41,666 nt of DNA from Crocinitomix sp. (GTDB lineage Bacteria > Bacteroidota > Bacteroidia > Flavobacteriales_D > Crocinitomicaceae): assembly GCA_030836155.1 (NCBI GenBank), contig JAURQI010000071.1:1-41666 (forward strand), written 5' to 3'. Every line of letters starts with the position of its first letter. Position 1 is the first letter of the stretch. The translations under genes were made by a program, and so were the position numbers. This document shows, in pieces, positions 33,696-41,630 of this stretch. Below the pieces are notes generated by a model. The model searched no databases, was not told the DNA's origin, and worked only from the letters and a program-made list of their open reading frames with translations.

Positions 33696-33996
33696 AAAAA
33701 TTGGCTTTTCGCAATTTGGCGGAGATGGAAATCATTACCTGATCATGAAAAACGGGAACGCATTAATTGGTCTTTTTGAAGGCATGTTTGATAAAAACAT
33801 CATCACCTTTAATCCTGGATGGGATGAAAATGCACAATCGCTGGATAAATTTGATGATGTTCGAGAAATTCAAAAGCAAGTAAAGTCAGCAGGATTAAAG
33901 CTGGAACGAGAAGCCGACGAAACAACAACCGGACCAGCAAGCATTGTTTTAGTTGACCCTGATGGCAATCCAGTATTGATTGATCAACACATTTAA
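33628..33996 (+). CDS. VOC (glyoxalase/bleomycin-resistance fold) protein
   Basis: The 122-residue product is a single vicinal-oxygen-chelate domain: FSISLTVKDLKKSKEFYEKI (6-25), the midpart HYLIMKNGNALIGLFEGM, and the second beta-alpha-beta unit ending in SIVLVDPDGNPVLIDQHI. Such proteins act as metal-dependent lyases, isomerases or binding proteins; the substrate is not readable. Its start is inside the end of the upstream ORF, and a DUF1801-like gene follows after 11 bp. Confidence 0.8.
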   Translation: MKLGAFSISLTVKDLKKSKEFYEKIGFSQFGGDGNHYLIMKNGNALIGLFEGMFDKNIITFNPGWDENAQSLDKFDDVREIQKQVKSAGLKLEREADETTTGPASIVLVDPDGNPVLIDQHI

Positions 33997-34007
33997 TAGG
34001 ATCCATT

Positions 34008-34385
34008 ATGACAAAAGATGTAAATGAAATAAAGAGCACGCTAATCAATCTTCTAAAGGAGCATCAGAAAAGTTTCAAAATCACGGCTGATGCCAATGAT
34101 AAGTTCGAAGTTTGCGGCACGATTCCAACCATGCAAGGTAAACAAAAGGTGGACGGGATCTATTTTGCGAGTATTGTTCCAAAACCAAAGGATGTACGCT
34201 TATATTTTTTCCCGGTGTATACACATAAAGATGAAATTGGAGAATTAACACAGAACCTCCAGCAAGCTTTGAAAGGAAAATCTTGTTTCCATATTAAATA
34301 TATGGACGAAGAACGAGAGAAAGATTTAATAGATCTGTTTGATCGGTCTGTTAAAGTATACCAGGATGCTGGTTTATTAAAATAA
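34008..34385 (+). CDS. DUF1801-like (YdhG/Fraataxin-like) protein
   Basis: The 125-residue product shows the DUF1801 pattern in its second half: GIYFASIVPKPKDVRLYFF, then VYTHKDEI, then LKGKSCFHIKYMDEEREKDL, ending with a helix with KVYQDAGLL. Function of the family is not settled. It is probably co-transcribed with the VOC gene. The N-terminal ~25 residues are helical and less conserved. Confidence 0.65.
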   Translation: MTKDVNEIKSTLINLLKEHQKSFKITADANDKFEVCGTIPTMQGKQKVDGIYFASIVPKPKDVRLYFFPVYTHKDEIGELTQNLQQALKGKSCFHIKYMDEEREKDLIDLFDRSVKVYQDAGLLK

Positions 34386-34425
34386 ATTAATACTCATTTG
34401 ACCATTCACTGTATAATCTGATCAT

Positions 34426-34875
34426 ATGAAAAATAGTCTAATTTTATTTGCAACGCTACTTTTGTTAGCCTGCGGTAATACAGAAGAAGTCGTTGAAGAA
34501 AAGGCGCCAACAAAAGAATATTGGCCTCTACTCAATGAAAAGACCTTTGATTTAAAAGAAATATCAACGGATAAAACCTATGGCTATACGGAAAAGAATC
34601 CGATAATGGTAGGTGGAGTGCCGACAAGTGAAGGACCCTTAAATGAACGTCGATATCTAAATGCACTTGCTGGTCCAAAAGGTGAATACATCACTTATAC
34701 GCGAACGGGTAGTTGTTGTCAATTTGAGTCTGAAAATGGCTTCATGGGATCAGGTCTATTAGACATGTATGAACTCACTTGGAAAAACCAAGACGAACCC
34801 ATTACCTTATACATTAATATGTATGATGCGGGGGAGTTAAAAGCACCAAAGGGATTAACCATCGCCAAGAAATAA
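34426..34875 (+). CDS. Lipoprotein of a Bacteroidota family often mislabelled as KDO-8-P aldolase
   Basis: The 149-residue product has a lipobox (LLLLACGNTEE) and a compact domain with KTYGYTEKNPIMVGG, ERRYLNALAGPKGEYI, GSCCQFESENGFMGSGLLD and LYINMYDAGELKAPKG. I recall this pattern in short Bacteroidota proteins annotated as 2-dehydro-3-deoxyphosphooctonate aldolase, but it has none of the length (~270 residues) or motifs of real KdsA. The paired Cys (GSCC) may form disulfides or bind metal. Function unknown. Confidence 0.6.
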   Translation: MKNSLILFATLLLLACGNTEEVVEEKAPTKEYWPLLNEKTFDLKEISTDKTYGYTEKNPIMVGGVPTSEGPLNERRYLNALAGPKGEYITYTRTGSCCQFESENGFMGSGLLDMYELTWKNQDEPITLYINMYDAGELKAPKGLTIAKK

Positions 34876-34883
34876 CCAATTTC

Positions 34884-35747
34884 ATGAAAAAATCACTGCT
34901 TTTACTTCTCATCCTATCTACTACCTTTTTTGGTTTTGGACAGACATACCTGAATACACAAAAGACACTCGCCGATGCTATTGCGGTAAAAAATGCCTTG
35001 GATATTTTAACCCATGGAGGGTCTAATCCGAGTATCCTTCCTTATGCCGAAAAGATAACTGGCAACCTAAAAAGAATAGGCGAATTGGAGACTGGTTTTT
35101 ATCATTATGCCTACCCGATCACTGTAATGATCGACGATGAAAATAAAAAGGAAATCAAGCAGATCGAAAAGGAACTCACTGCAACGATGAAAGAGGTGAA
35201 GGGATTAGTAGAAATCGCAATCAATCAGTTTGAAATTGATCGATACCCTATACTTCAAAGCTTGCTTTCCGAAAATCCTGGTGATTATTATTCAGCGATC
35301 AATCCGGCTTTTTCCTATAACCTCAGCAACCATCCGTTGCGTTTAAAGATCGAAGAGATTTGTTTGCAGGATTTTCCTTTTAATGAAATGGCAAGTGGAG
35401 ACACAGCACTCTGGAATATGGGATCATTTTGTCCGGAGCTTAAACGAATTTATCTATTTGGTGCAGAATTAACAACGCAGGATTTGACTAAACTTGATTT
35501 AAATGGTATTCAAAACCTAGAGGTATTAGATTTAAGTGAGAATAAGATCACCATGCTTTCTGAAGGTTTTAATAATAATAATCATTTGATCTATTTGAGT
35601 TTGGCAAAAAATGATCTGACCAGTATTGGTGACACCTTTAAATCGTGGAGCAATTTACGCTACTTGAATCTTAAGGGCAACAAAATCCCCGCAGAAGAAA
35701 TCAAACGCATACAAAAAGTTTTGCCGCTCGTTAAGATTCTGTATTAG
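34884..35747 (+). CDS. Secreted leucine-rich-repeat protein
   Basis: The 287-residue product has a signal peptide (MKKSLLLLLILSTTFFGFGQ), a helical region with charged segments (about 30-130), and a C-terminal leucine-rich-repeat region (about 195-287) with units such as NLEVLDLSENKITMLSEGF, HLIYLSLAKNDLTSIGDTF and NLRYLNLKGNKIPAEEIKRI. It is probably a periplasmic or surface protein that binds other proteins; the partner is unknown. The previous lipoprotein gene ends 8 bp upstream, so the two may be co-transcribed. Confidence 0.7.
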   Translation: MKKSLLLLLILSTTFFGFGQTYLNTQKTLADAIAVKNALDILTHGGSNPSILPYAEKITGNLKRIGELETGFYHYAYPITVMIDDENKKEIKQIEKELTATMKEVKGLVEIAINQFEIDRYPILQSLLSENPGDYYSAINPAFSYNLSNHPLRLKIEEICLQDFPFNEMASGDTALWNMGSFCPELKRIYLFGAELTTQDLTKLDLNGIQNLEVLDLSENKITMLSEGFNNNNHLIYLSLAKNDLTSIGDTFKSWSNLRYLNLKGNKIPAEEIKRIQKVLPLVKILY

Positions 35748-35906
35748 TCTATTTGTTTGGTAGTACTAATCTTCCAATTTATCGAAAGATTTAATTTATG
35801 CGTCGATTAATCAAAGGTATAAAGCATCCCTTAGGATTAATTGAACGTTTTATAGATAGAGATTGCAACCAACTTTCTCTACCAATTAAACGCGTAAAAC
35901 AAAGAT

Positions 35907-35939
35907 CCTGTCGACTGGTCATAACTCGACAGGTTTTTT
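35907..35939 (+). terminator. Rho-independent terminator downstream of the LRR gene
   Basis: CCTGTCGA (35907-35914) pairs with TCGACAGG (35926-35933), followed by six Ts. It lies about 160 bp after the LRR stop. The region between them (35748-35906) shows no convincing gene. Confidence 0.85.
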
Positions 35940-35972
35940 GTTTTCTACAATAAAAATAATGCTTTCCTGATT

Positions 35973-36725
35973 TTATCGAAGAATTTCAATTTCAGGTACG
36001 GTAACAGTTGATTTATTATCGGCTATTTCCACATCCATCTCAACCAATACAGTGGCATCGATAGCGGTTGTATCTTTTGAAATAGCATATACCGTATAAT
36101 TTCCTTTTGTAAGGTTCGTGAATTCATATTCTCCAGACCCACCCGTGCGAACAACATCCCCGTATACAGTTTTATCTCCGTATTGAATATAAACCTTCTC
36201 ATCTACAGCAGGTGCAAAAGCGCCAATATTACTGGCTTGTCCTTGTTGATCCGTATTTAGCTCAAATGGTGTCGTTACATTATCCGCATCTGGCGTATAA
36301 CCCGCTTTTGTATTTGTTATCGTTAGGATATCACCTGAACGGAGGATATCGAAATGATCACCAGCTCCGGCCAATAGAGCCTCTTCTGTAGCCATAGCAA
36401 TCTCTATATTAGAGTCTGAGTATTGAAAAGACACAGCTAAGCCTGTTCTACCCTCCAAGCCAGGATCAGCAGGTGAAACCCAATCTGGATTATCATAATA
36501 AATATAAAACTGTGTATATCCCTCAGGCGTGTTTAATATCCAATATTCTCCATGCTCAATTTCCAATCCGGGTGTAAAATAGACCTCGGTTACTTCATGA
36601 TCTCCATTTTCATGATCAGCTACTGAGACATTTCCAGTAAGTATTGATGTTCCTCCAGGACCTTCTTCTTTATTACATCCGATGAGAGCTGCAGTAAATG
36701 CGGCCATGAATAATATTCTTTTCAT
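35973..36725 (-). CDS. Lipoprotein with beta-sandwich/SpaA-like C-terminal domain
   Basis: The 250-residue product has a lipobox (FTAALIGCNKEEG, Cys17). The first ~160 residues are beta-rich with no recognised fold. The end (about 165-250) looks like a prealbumin-like or CarboxypepD-reg-type domain: KVYIQYGDKTVYGDVVRTG, GSGEYEFTNLTKGNYTVYAI, then VEIADNKSTVTVPEIEI. Its ATG follows the CotH gene's stop after 1 bp, so it is the second gene of a CotH operon and may be exported with it or hold it at the surface. Confidence 0.6.
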   Translation of the reverse strand: MKRILFMAAFTAALIGCNKEEGPGGTSILTGNVSVADHENGDHEVTEVYFTPGLEIEHGEYWILNTPEGYTQFYIYYDNPDWVSPADPGLEGRTGLAVSFQYSDSNIEIAMATEEALLAGAGDHFDILRSGDILTITNTKAGYTPDADNVTTPFELNTDQQGQASNIGAFAPAVDEKVYIQYGDKTVYGDVVRTGGSGEYEFTNLTKGNYTVYAISKDTTAIDATVLVEMDVEIADNKSTVTVPEIEILR

Positions 36726-36726
36726 C

Positions 36727-38940
36727 TTAATTTTTTACGAGTTTTTTAGTTGCTTTGAGTTCTTCTTGATCAAATATCTGTATCCAATACAGTCCTTTTG
36801 CTAAGCCTGAAACGTCAATCATCGGTATAGCTTGATTTGAGATCGACTGATTGATCAAAATTTGACCCGCTTGGTTGATTACCTGAACACGGCAGTCAGC
36901 AAGTACCCGATTCATCTGAAGATAAACCTGATCCTTTGCCGGATTTGGAAATATAGCTAATTCAATATTTGTATCCGTCTCTACTTGCAAGTCTTCGCAT
37001 GTCCCAAACATATTTTCATCCATCCACGAGAGACGAGCAATTGTCCATTCACGCAAATAATCCATTTCTTGTGCATAGGTATCGCCCACAAAATTGTTGG
37101 GCCAAACATAAGTCCCTAAAATAGACCAACGTTGAAAATTACGCTCTGCTGGTTCAGCTAAGTAAGTTTCCATTTCATCAATAAATGCTAAGATCGTATC
37201 GGTATGTAGGGTCGTCATGCGCAATTCTTGCCAACGACAGTTTAGTGCATGTGTATAGGTGGGATCTTCTACAAAGCGATTCCACCAAAATGGATTATTC
37301 AGCGAACCGCCGCCACCACAAACATCATTAAAATAGATCTCCCACCCAGTCGTCCAGCCTCCTTGACAATAATTTGCATTTCCCCAAGCAAGATTAAAAT
37401 CCCAAAGCGGACCAGCGGTTAATTTACCGCCTTCACTCAACCTTTGTTTATGCAAAAATGTACTGATCCGATACCCATCTACATTCTTACTGATTTCATT
37501 CACGATCATAAAATCTACAAATGATTTTAAATCCACATAAGGTAGATAACCCTCCTCAGGATCAGTAAAATCTGGTCCGTCTAAAGCGGTTTCAAAAGCG
37601 GTAACATACGACTCAATATATTCAAGTTGTGTAGGATGCATTTCTTCGATTTCTGGATCGTGCATTTGATAATGAACGGGTCCCCATGCCGGAGCAGCTT
37701 GTAAAAAAGGAGAAGTCCAAGCAATAATACCACCTCCGGTTGTCTTATCCACTTTGATAACATATCCTCCCGTCAACTCATTGCCTTCAGTATCATCAAA
37801 TTCTAATTCGTCCACATTAACACGTCCTGGATTTTCCTTGATACGCTCCATAAAAACATAGACACCTTGATACTGTCCATTGATGACCAATTCAACTAAT
37901 TCAGTTCGAGGAGCATATTCACCCATTTCATTCCCCAATTTATAGGTCAATACATTTCTGATTAATGATTTATCAGAATAAGGAGCATATAAAATCCAAT
38001 CATTATCTACCGGCCAATCAAAGATTGAGACATTATAATTTGTTGAATCTGGTCCTCTCGTTTCCAGACCGTACGATTTCTTAGGAAAAGTTCCGGAGGA
38101 TGAACCGCGAATCTCAATTCCGATATGGCCATAAAACTCATTAAATTCATCCGTGATTGAATTCATACCATCCTCATTATTGATGATTCCCATTACCGCC
38201 TCTATTTTAGGATCATCCACAATGGACGCACCATCAGTTTCTAAAACAACAATTGGCAGATTAGATTCCGTTAAAACGACAGGCGGTATAAACCAACCAG
38301 GTGTTGGTCCATAATCTGAAGACTCATCCGTTATTCCAAAACTGAAATAAACTCGGGAAGTCATATCACTGGAAGTCCAAGATTCATTGTGCGATTGAAC
38401 ACATAATACATTTGTGCCTTCATTAAGGTGATCCTCTAAAAAGCCTAACGTAAGGCCATATTGCGCAGGATAAACCCCGTCGTACATGGTCGCTTCGTGC
38501 AAACCAGCGGCATACTGATCATAATCAGGTTGCCCTTCACCTTCCATTAATTCTCGGGTAATCTCTGCGCCATTCAAATACGCAACAAATGCATCGTCAT
38601 AATCAATGGTTAAGGCAGCAGCCGCAATTACCGATTTATCAGTAACATCAAACTCAATACGCTGATATATAGAAACTGTGCCTGTAGGCACTACGGTATT
38701 ATCATCTCCATCTCCATAACCAAATCCGCCAGCTCCGGTAGACCAATCTCCCGCATCAAAATCGAGGGTATTCCATGCTTCGTCAACAGGTGCGTCAGGC
38801 ACTAAATAGGACCAAGTATTGTATTCATAAACAGCAGTCTCCCAATGATCAATCTGACCAAAAGAAATAGTCGCGATACACAGACTGAATAAGCCCACTA
38901 GCCATTTCGATGGCTCAATAATTCGAAAGTTGGTTAACAT
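36727..38940 (-). CDS. CotH-kinase-family T9SS-exported protein
   Basis: The 737-residue product has a signal peptide (about 1-29, ending SFGQ), an N-terminal jelly-roll-like domain (about 35-205; AYLNGAEITREL, NVLCVQSHNESW), and a CotH domain (about 240-620) with IEIRGSSSGTFPKKSYGLET, DWILYAPYSDKSLIRN, YVFMERIKENPGRVNV, GGYVIKVDKTTG and LWDFNLAWGNANY. A type-A T9SS sorting domain makes up the last ~75 residues (IFPNPAKDQVYLQM, IDVSGLAKGLYWIQIF). CotH proteins are atypical protein kinases, studied in spore coats and some secreted proteins; in Bacteroidota similar domains occur in exported proteins with unclear substrates. A lipoprotein gene follows in the same operon. Confidence 0.85.
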   Translation of the reverse strand: MLTNFRIIEPSKWLVGLFSLCIATISFGQIDHWETAVYEYNTWSYLVPDAPVDEAWNTLDFDAGDWSTGAGGFGYGDGDDNTVVPTGTVSIYQRIEFDVTDKSVIAAAALTIDYDDAFVAYLNGAEITRELMEGEGQPDYDQYAAGLHEATMYDGVYPAQYGLTLGFLEDHLNEGTNVLCVQSHNESWTSSDMTSRVYFSFGITDESSDYGPTPGWFIPPVVLTESNLPIVVLETDGASIVDDPKIEAVMGIINNEDGMNSITDEFNEFYGHIGIEIRGSSSGTFPKKSYGLETRGPDSTNYNVSIFDWPVDNDWILYAPYSDKSLIRNVLTYKLGNEMGEYAPRTELVELVINGQYQGVYVFMERIKENPGRVNVDELEFDDTEGNELTGGYVIKVDKTTGGGIIAWTSPFLQAAPAWGPVHYQMHDPEIEEMHPTQLEYIESYVTAFETALDGPDFTDPEEGYLPYVDLKSFVDFMIVNEISKNVDGYRISTFLHKQRLSEGGKLTAGPLWDFNLAWGNANYCQGGWTTGWEIYFNDVCGGGGSLNNPFWWNRFVEDPTYTHALNCRWQELRMTTLHTDTILAFIDEMETYLAEPAERNFQRWSILGTYVWPNNFVGDTYAQEMDYLREWTIARLSWMDENMFGTCEDLQVETDTNIELAIFPNPAKDQVYLQMNRVLADCRVQVINQAGQILINQSISNQAIPMIDVSGLAKGLYWIQIFDQEELKATKKLVKN

Positions 38941-39012
38941 AGTGTTGATTTCGAGTTAACAATATAGTAATATTAGATGAAAGTCATCCAAACAAACCCG
39001 AATCAGATTGGT

Positions 39013-39020
39013 TATCTTTA
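39013..39020 (+). promoter_or_regulatory. Candidate -7 box TATCTTTA of the DUF2214 gene
   Basis: TATCTTTA, one base off TAnnTTTG, ends 4 bp before ATG 39025. It supports 39025 over the upstream in-frame ATG at 38977 as the start. No clear -33 element. Confidence 0.3.
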
Positions 39021-39024
39021 TACT

Positions 39025-39477
39025 ATGATCTGGTCGATATTACTCACATATAGTCATTATTTGTGCATTATTGTTTTGATAGCTGCTGTTTTTGCTGAGC
39101 AGTTTTTTGTGCAAAAAACGATGACCAAATCTGCTTTAAACAAATTAGTGGTCATCGATGGTATTTATGGCCTCTCCTCAATTTTTGTGGTGACAACTGG
39201 ACTATTACGTGTTTTCTTTTATGCAAAAGGAGCCGACTATTATTTTTCGAATGACATTTTTATTCTAAAGTTTTCACTCTTTATTCTGGTTGGATTGTTA
39301 TCTATTATACCAACTGTTATTTTCCTCCAGTCCCGTAAAAAAATGAAAAAAGAAGGTTTAGAAAGCATTGATCTGCCTCGCTATCGTATTATTTTTTGGA
39401 GTGTTCGCTTGGAGTTAATTCTTCTGCTCTTGATTCCCTTATTGGCGGTTTTAATGGCAAATGGTGTTGATCTGTAG
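39025..39477 (+). CDS. DUF2214-family membrane protein
   Basis: From ATG at 39025 the product is 150 residues and starts inside a helix (MIWSILLTYSHYLCIIVLIA). There are four membrane segments (about 2-25, 40-58, 75-95 and 125-147). The pattern LVVIDGIYGLSSIFVVTTGLLRVF with a central His in the first helix fits DUF2214, whose function is unknown. An ATG at 38977 would add 16 polar residues (QTNPNQIGY) and lies upstream of the candidate -7 box, so it is disfavoured. Confidence 0.7.
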   Translation: MIWSILLTYSHYLCIIVLIAAVFAEQFFVQKTMTKSALNKLVVIDGIYGLSSIFVVTTGLLRVFFYAKGADYYFSNDIFILKFSLFILVGLLSIIPTVIFLQSRKKMKKEGLESIDLPRYRIIFWSVRLELILLLLIPLLAVLMANGVDL

Positions 39478-39529
39478 GCTATGGTGCAACAAATGAAAGC
39501 AGGGTAACGTCTTGCTAAAAAACAACCCG

Positions 39530-40342
39530 ATGCGTCAATTCTTATTTTTATTTAGTGTATTTCTTCTTGCTGCTCAAAGTTTTGCGCAATGCGAAGACTT
39601 TATTGTTGACACGGTCATATACCACCCAACTTGCCATGGCTTTTCAGATGGTGCCATATATATAAACGTATCTGGTGGATCAGATCCAATTGATATTGAG
39701 ATTTCCGATAGCTTGGGCAATATTTTGAACGCTGATGGTACAGGTCTTGCGAACATATTAGCTGGAGGTGAGTGGTATTATATATTTGTCACTGACGGAG
39801 ACGGATGCGTTTATGAGGACTCCGTATACCTTATGGACCCTTTACCAATCGAGGTAGATTATGAAATTATTCCACCCTCAGCACCTGATCTTTGTGATGG
39901 TGATGTCTTAATTAATGATGTTTTAAACACATGCAATGATGAAGGTTATTCTTGTTTTTGGACGCCTGACCCAGGTGCGGATGGTTGTGACTTAATAGAT
40001 GTTTGCCCGGGTAATTACACCTTACTTATCAATGATGCCTGCGGATGTTCGCATGTCACGGACGACATATTTTTACCCGGCTCTTTGACCGGGCTTGAAT
40101 CTAACGTTCAACACAACTTGGCCTTGGGCTATTCAGGTAATCGACAAGCTGTATTTTCAAGTCCTTTTAACGAAGACATCTCGGTCGAATGGTATTCGAT
40201 TTCAGGAGCATTATTAGACGTGCAAAAAGTTGAAGCTGGTCAAGAATCTGTTTCCACCCCTCAAAATACCGGAATCTATTTATATCGAATTGTGAGGAAC
40301 GACGAAACAGTCATAGGTCGTGGAAAGTTGAGTTGTTATTAG
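39530..40342 (+). CDS. T9SS cargo with SprB-type repeat and C-terminal sorting domain
   Basis: From ATG at 39530 the product is 270 residues. A signal peptide (MRQFLFLFSVFLLAAQSFAQ) is followed by one SprB-type repeat: PTCHGFSDGAIYINVSGGSD, GTGLANILAGGEWYYIFVTD and GCVYEDSVYL. A second Cys-rich section follows (about 120-190; at least eight Cys, probably disulfide-linked), and the last ~75 residues are a type-A-like sorting domain (SPFNEDISVEWYSISGALLD, then TGIYLYRIVRN). A TTG at 39512 would add six residues before the signal and is less likely. It is a single small surface protein; function unknown. Confidence 0.75.
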   Translation: MRQFLFLFSVFLLAAQSFAQCEDFIVDTVIYHPTCHGFSDGAIYINVSGGSDPIDIEISDSLGNILNADGTGLANILAGGEWYYIFVTDGDGCVYEDSVYLMDPLPIEVDYEIIPPSAPDLCDGDVLINDVLNTCNDEGYSCFWTPDPGADGCDLIDVCPGNYTLLINDACGCSHVTDDIFLPGSLTGLESNVQHNLALGYSGNRQAVFSSPFNEDISVEWYSISGALLDVQKVEAGQESVSTPQNTGIYLYRIVRNDETVIGRGKLSCY

Positions 40343-40348
40343 CGATAA

Positions 40349-40810
40349 TTAAGAGTTCTCATCCGGATGCCATTCCGTTTCTGGAATTAATGCGACAATA
40401 ACTAGCTTTTGCTTATGTGTCCAAGCCTTTATTTCAGGACCGTTTTTTGGTTTTAAATGCCATTCAGAATTGTTCTCTGCGTTGGGGCTCCCAAATAAGT
40501 CTCGTGCCACCTGATCCCTCACTTTTATATCCTTATAGCTAATGATTACTTCGTATAGGGGTTTATTATTATCATCATCAAAATAATAACCGATAAACTC
40601 AAAAGGTAAGGCTGTTACCTCCTCTAAATAAACATGGCGAAAGGGCATACCATCATCTTGTTTCGAGACACGATCATTTTTCAGTCTTTCGAAAGATCCC
40701 AAACTCATACCAAACTCAACCTTCTCGTCAAACTCTTTCGGAAAATACCGTGCTGTGCTGCAACCTAACGCAAAAATCAATGATAGCATAGGTAATATGA
40801 TCTTTTTCAT
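40349..40810 (-). CDS. Lipoprotein of unknown function
   Basis: The 153-residue product has a lipobox (LSLIFALGCSTARY, Cys17). The mature part is mixed alpha/beta with EFGMSLGSFERLKND, YYFDDDNNKPLYEVIISY and GPEIKAWTHKQKLVIVAL. The pattern is loosely like small outer-membrane assembly lipoproteins of the SmpA/BamE type, which also begin with a helix after GM(S/T), but this is not certain. It follows the mscS-like gene by 8 bp on the minus strand, so the two are probably one operon. Confidence 0.6.
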   Translation of the reverse strand: MKKIILPMLSLIFALGCSTARYFPKEFDEKVEFGMSLGSFERLKNDRVSKQDDGMPFRHVYLEEVTALPFEFIGYYFDDDNNKPLYEVIISYKDIKVRDQVARDLFGSPNAENNSEWHLKPKNGPEIKAWTHKQKLVIVALIPETEWHPDENS

Positions 40811-40818
40811 TTGCTTAA

Positions 40819-41466
40819 TTATTTTTCTTGGTTTTGATTTTCTGAATGTTCGGCTAAAGACTCTTCTAACTTTTGTCCTCCTTTGATGCCAAAATCCAAT
40901 GTTCGAATTGGAAATGGGATCACAATATCATTTTCATCAAAAGCTTTTTTGACGGCTTTGACACCCTCGCTTACACCTTGCAGATATTGCATATAATCGT
41001 CGTACGGCACCCAATACATGACTTGAAAATCGATCGAACTATCTCCAAACCCAGTATAAATAAATTCTACTTTACTATCTTCGATAATGATCGGCAATTT
41101 CTGAATGGCTTCTAAAGTTATTTTTTCGACACGCTCTAAATCCTCTCCATAAGAAATGCCAACTTTTAATTCAATCCTACGTGTTTTTGTTTCGTAAAAA
41201 TTCATCAACGGGTTTTCGAATAGAATGCGGTTAGGAATGCGCACCTCGTTGCCATCCAAGGTTTCAATAAGTGTACTTCTCAATTGAATATCCTTTACGG
41301 TCCCCATGTGGTCATTCACCTGGATGACATCTCCAATTTCGAATGGATTTTTAGCAGCCATATAGAAACCCGAAATAAGGTTCGCCGCCAAATCTTGAAA
41401 GGCAAAACTTAAAGCCAAACCAATGATCCCCGCCCCTGCTAATACAGATGTCACTGTTTTATCCAA
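40819..41466 (-). CDS. MscS-family mechanosensitive channel, N-terminally truncated
   Basis: The 215-residue product, from a TTG at 41466, begins at the pore helix: LDKTVTSVLAGAGIIGLALS and FAFQDLAANLISGFYMA, then the beta domain (FEIGDVIQVNDHMGTVKDIQ, LDGNEVRIPNRILFENPLMN) and the C-terminal alpha/beta domain to about residue 195. Family members have at least two more membrane helices before this point. In the same frame, coding-like sequence continues upstream to Tyr (YGCIALSILE) at 41496 and then meets TGA at 41497-41499. The first two helices are therefore missing or in another frame. It may be a broken gene, a fusion product or a misassembled region. Confidence 0.7.
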   Translation of the reverse strand: MDKTVTSVLAGAGIIGLALSFAFQDLAANLISGFYMAAKNPFEIGDVIQVNDHMGTVKDIQLRSTLIETLDGNEVRIPNRILFENPLMNFYETKTRRIELKVGISYGEDLERVEKITLEAIQKLPIIIEDSKVEFIYTGFGDSSIDFQVMYWVPYDDYMQYLQGVSEGVKAVKKAFDENDIVIPFPIRTLDFGIKGGQKLEESLAEHSENQNQEK

Positions 41467-41468
41467 TT

Positions 41469-41630
41469 CTAGAATCGATAGGGCGATACAACCGTATCAA
41501 CTGCTACAGTATCCATGATTTGACCAGTGGTATCAACTTCATTACTCTCAACATCCGATGAATGATTTTCTTCGCCAGCACAAGCCACGACTAAAAAAGA
41601 TGTGATAAAGACAGGTATTAGAAATCGCAT
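41469..41630 (-). CDS. Short lipoprotein (53 residues)
   Basis: An ATG at 41630 opens a frame of 53 residues ending in TAG at 41469-41471. It has a lipobox (FLVVACAGEENH, Cys17) and an acidic, Thr/Val-rich mature part (SNEVDTTGQIMDTVAVDTVV), a composition common in small Bacteroidota lipoproteins. Its 3' end overlaps, in another frame, the coding-like tail of the truncated mscS. It may be complete, or the start of a longer lipoprotein that was cut when mscS was truncated. Confidence 0.5.
   Translation of the reverse strand: MRFLIPVFITSFLVVACAGEENHSSDVESNEVDTTGQIMDTVAVDTVVSPYRF

Noticed and set aside
35798-35953. A 51-residue plus-strand ORF starting MRRLIKGIKHPLG.
   Set aside because: Its end runs through the Rho-independent terminator hairpin at 35907-35939, and the translation has no recognisable pattern.
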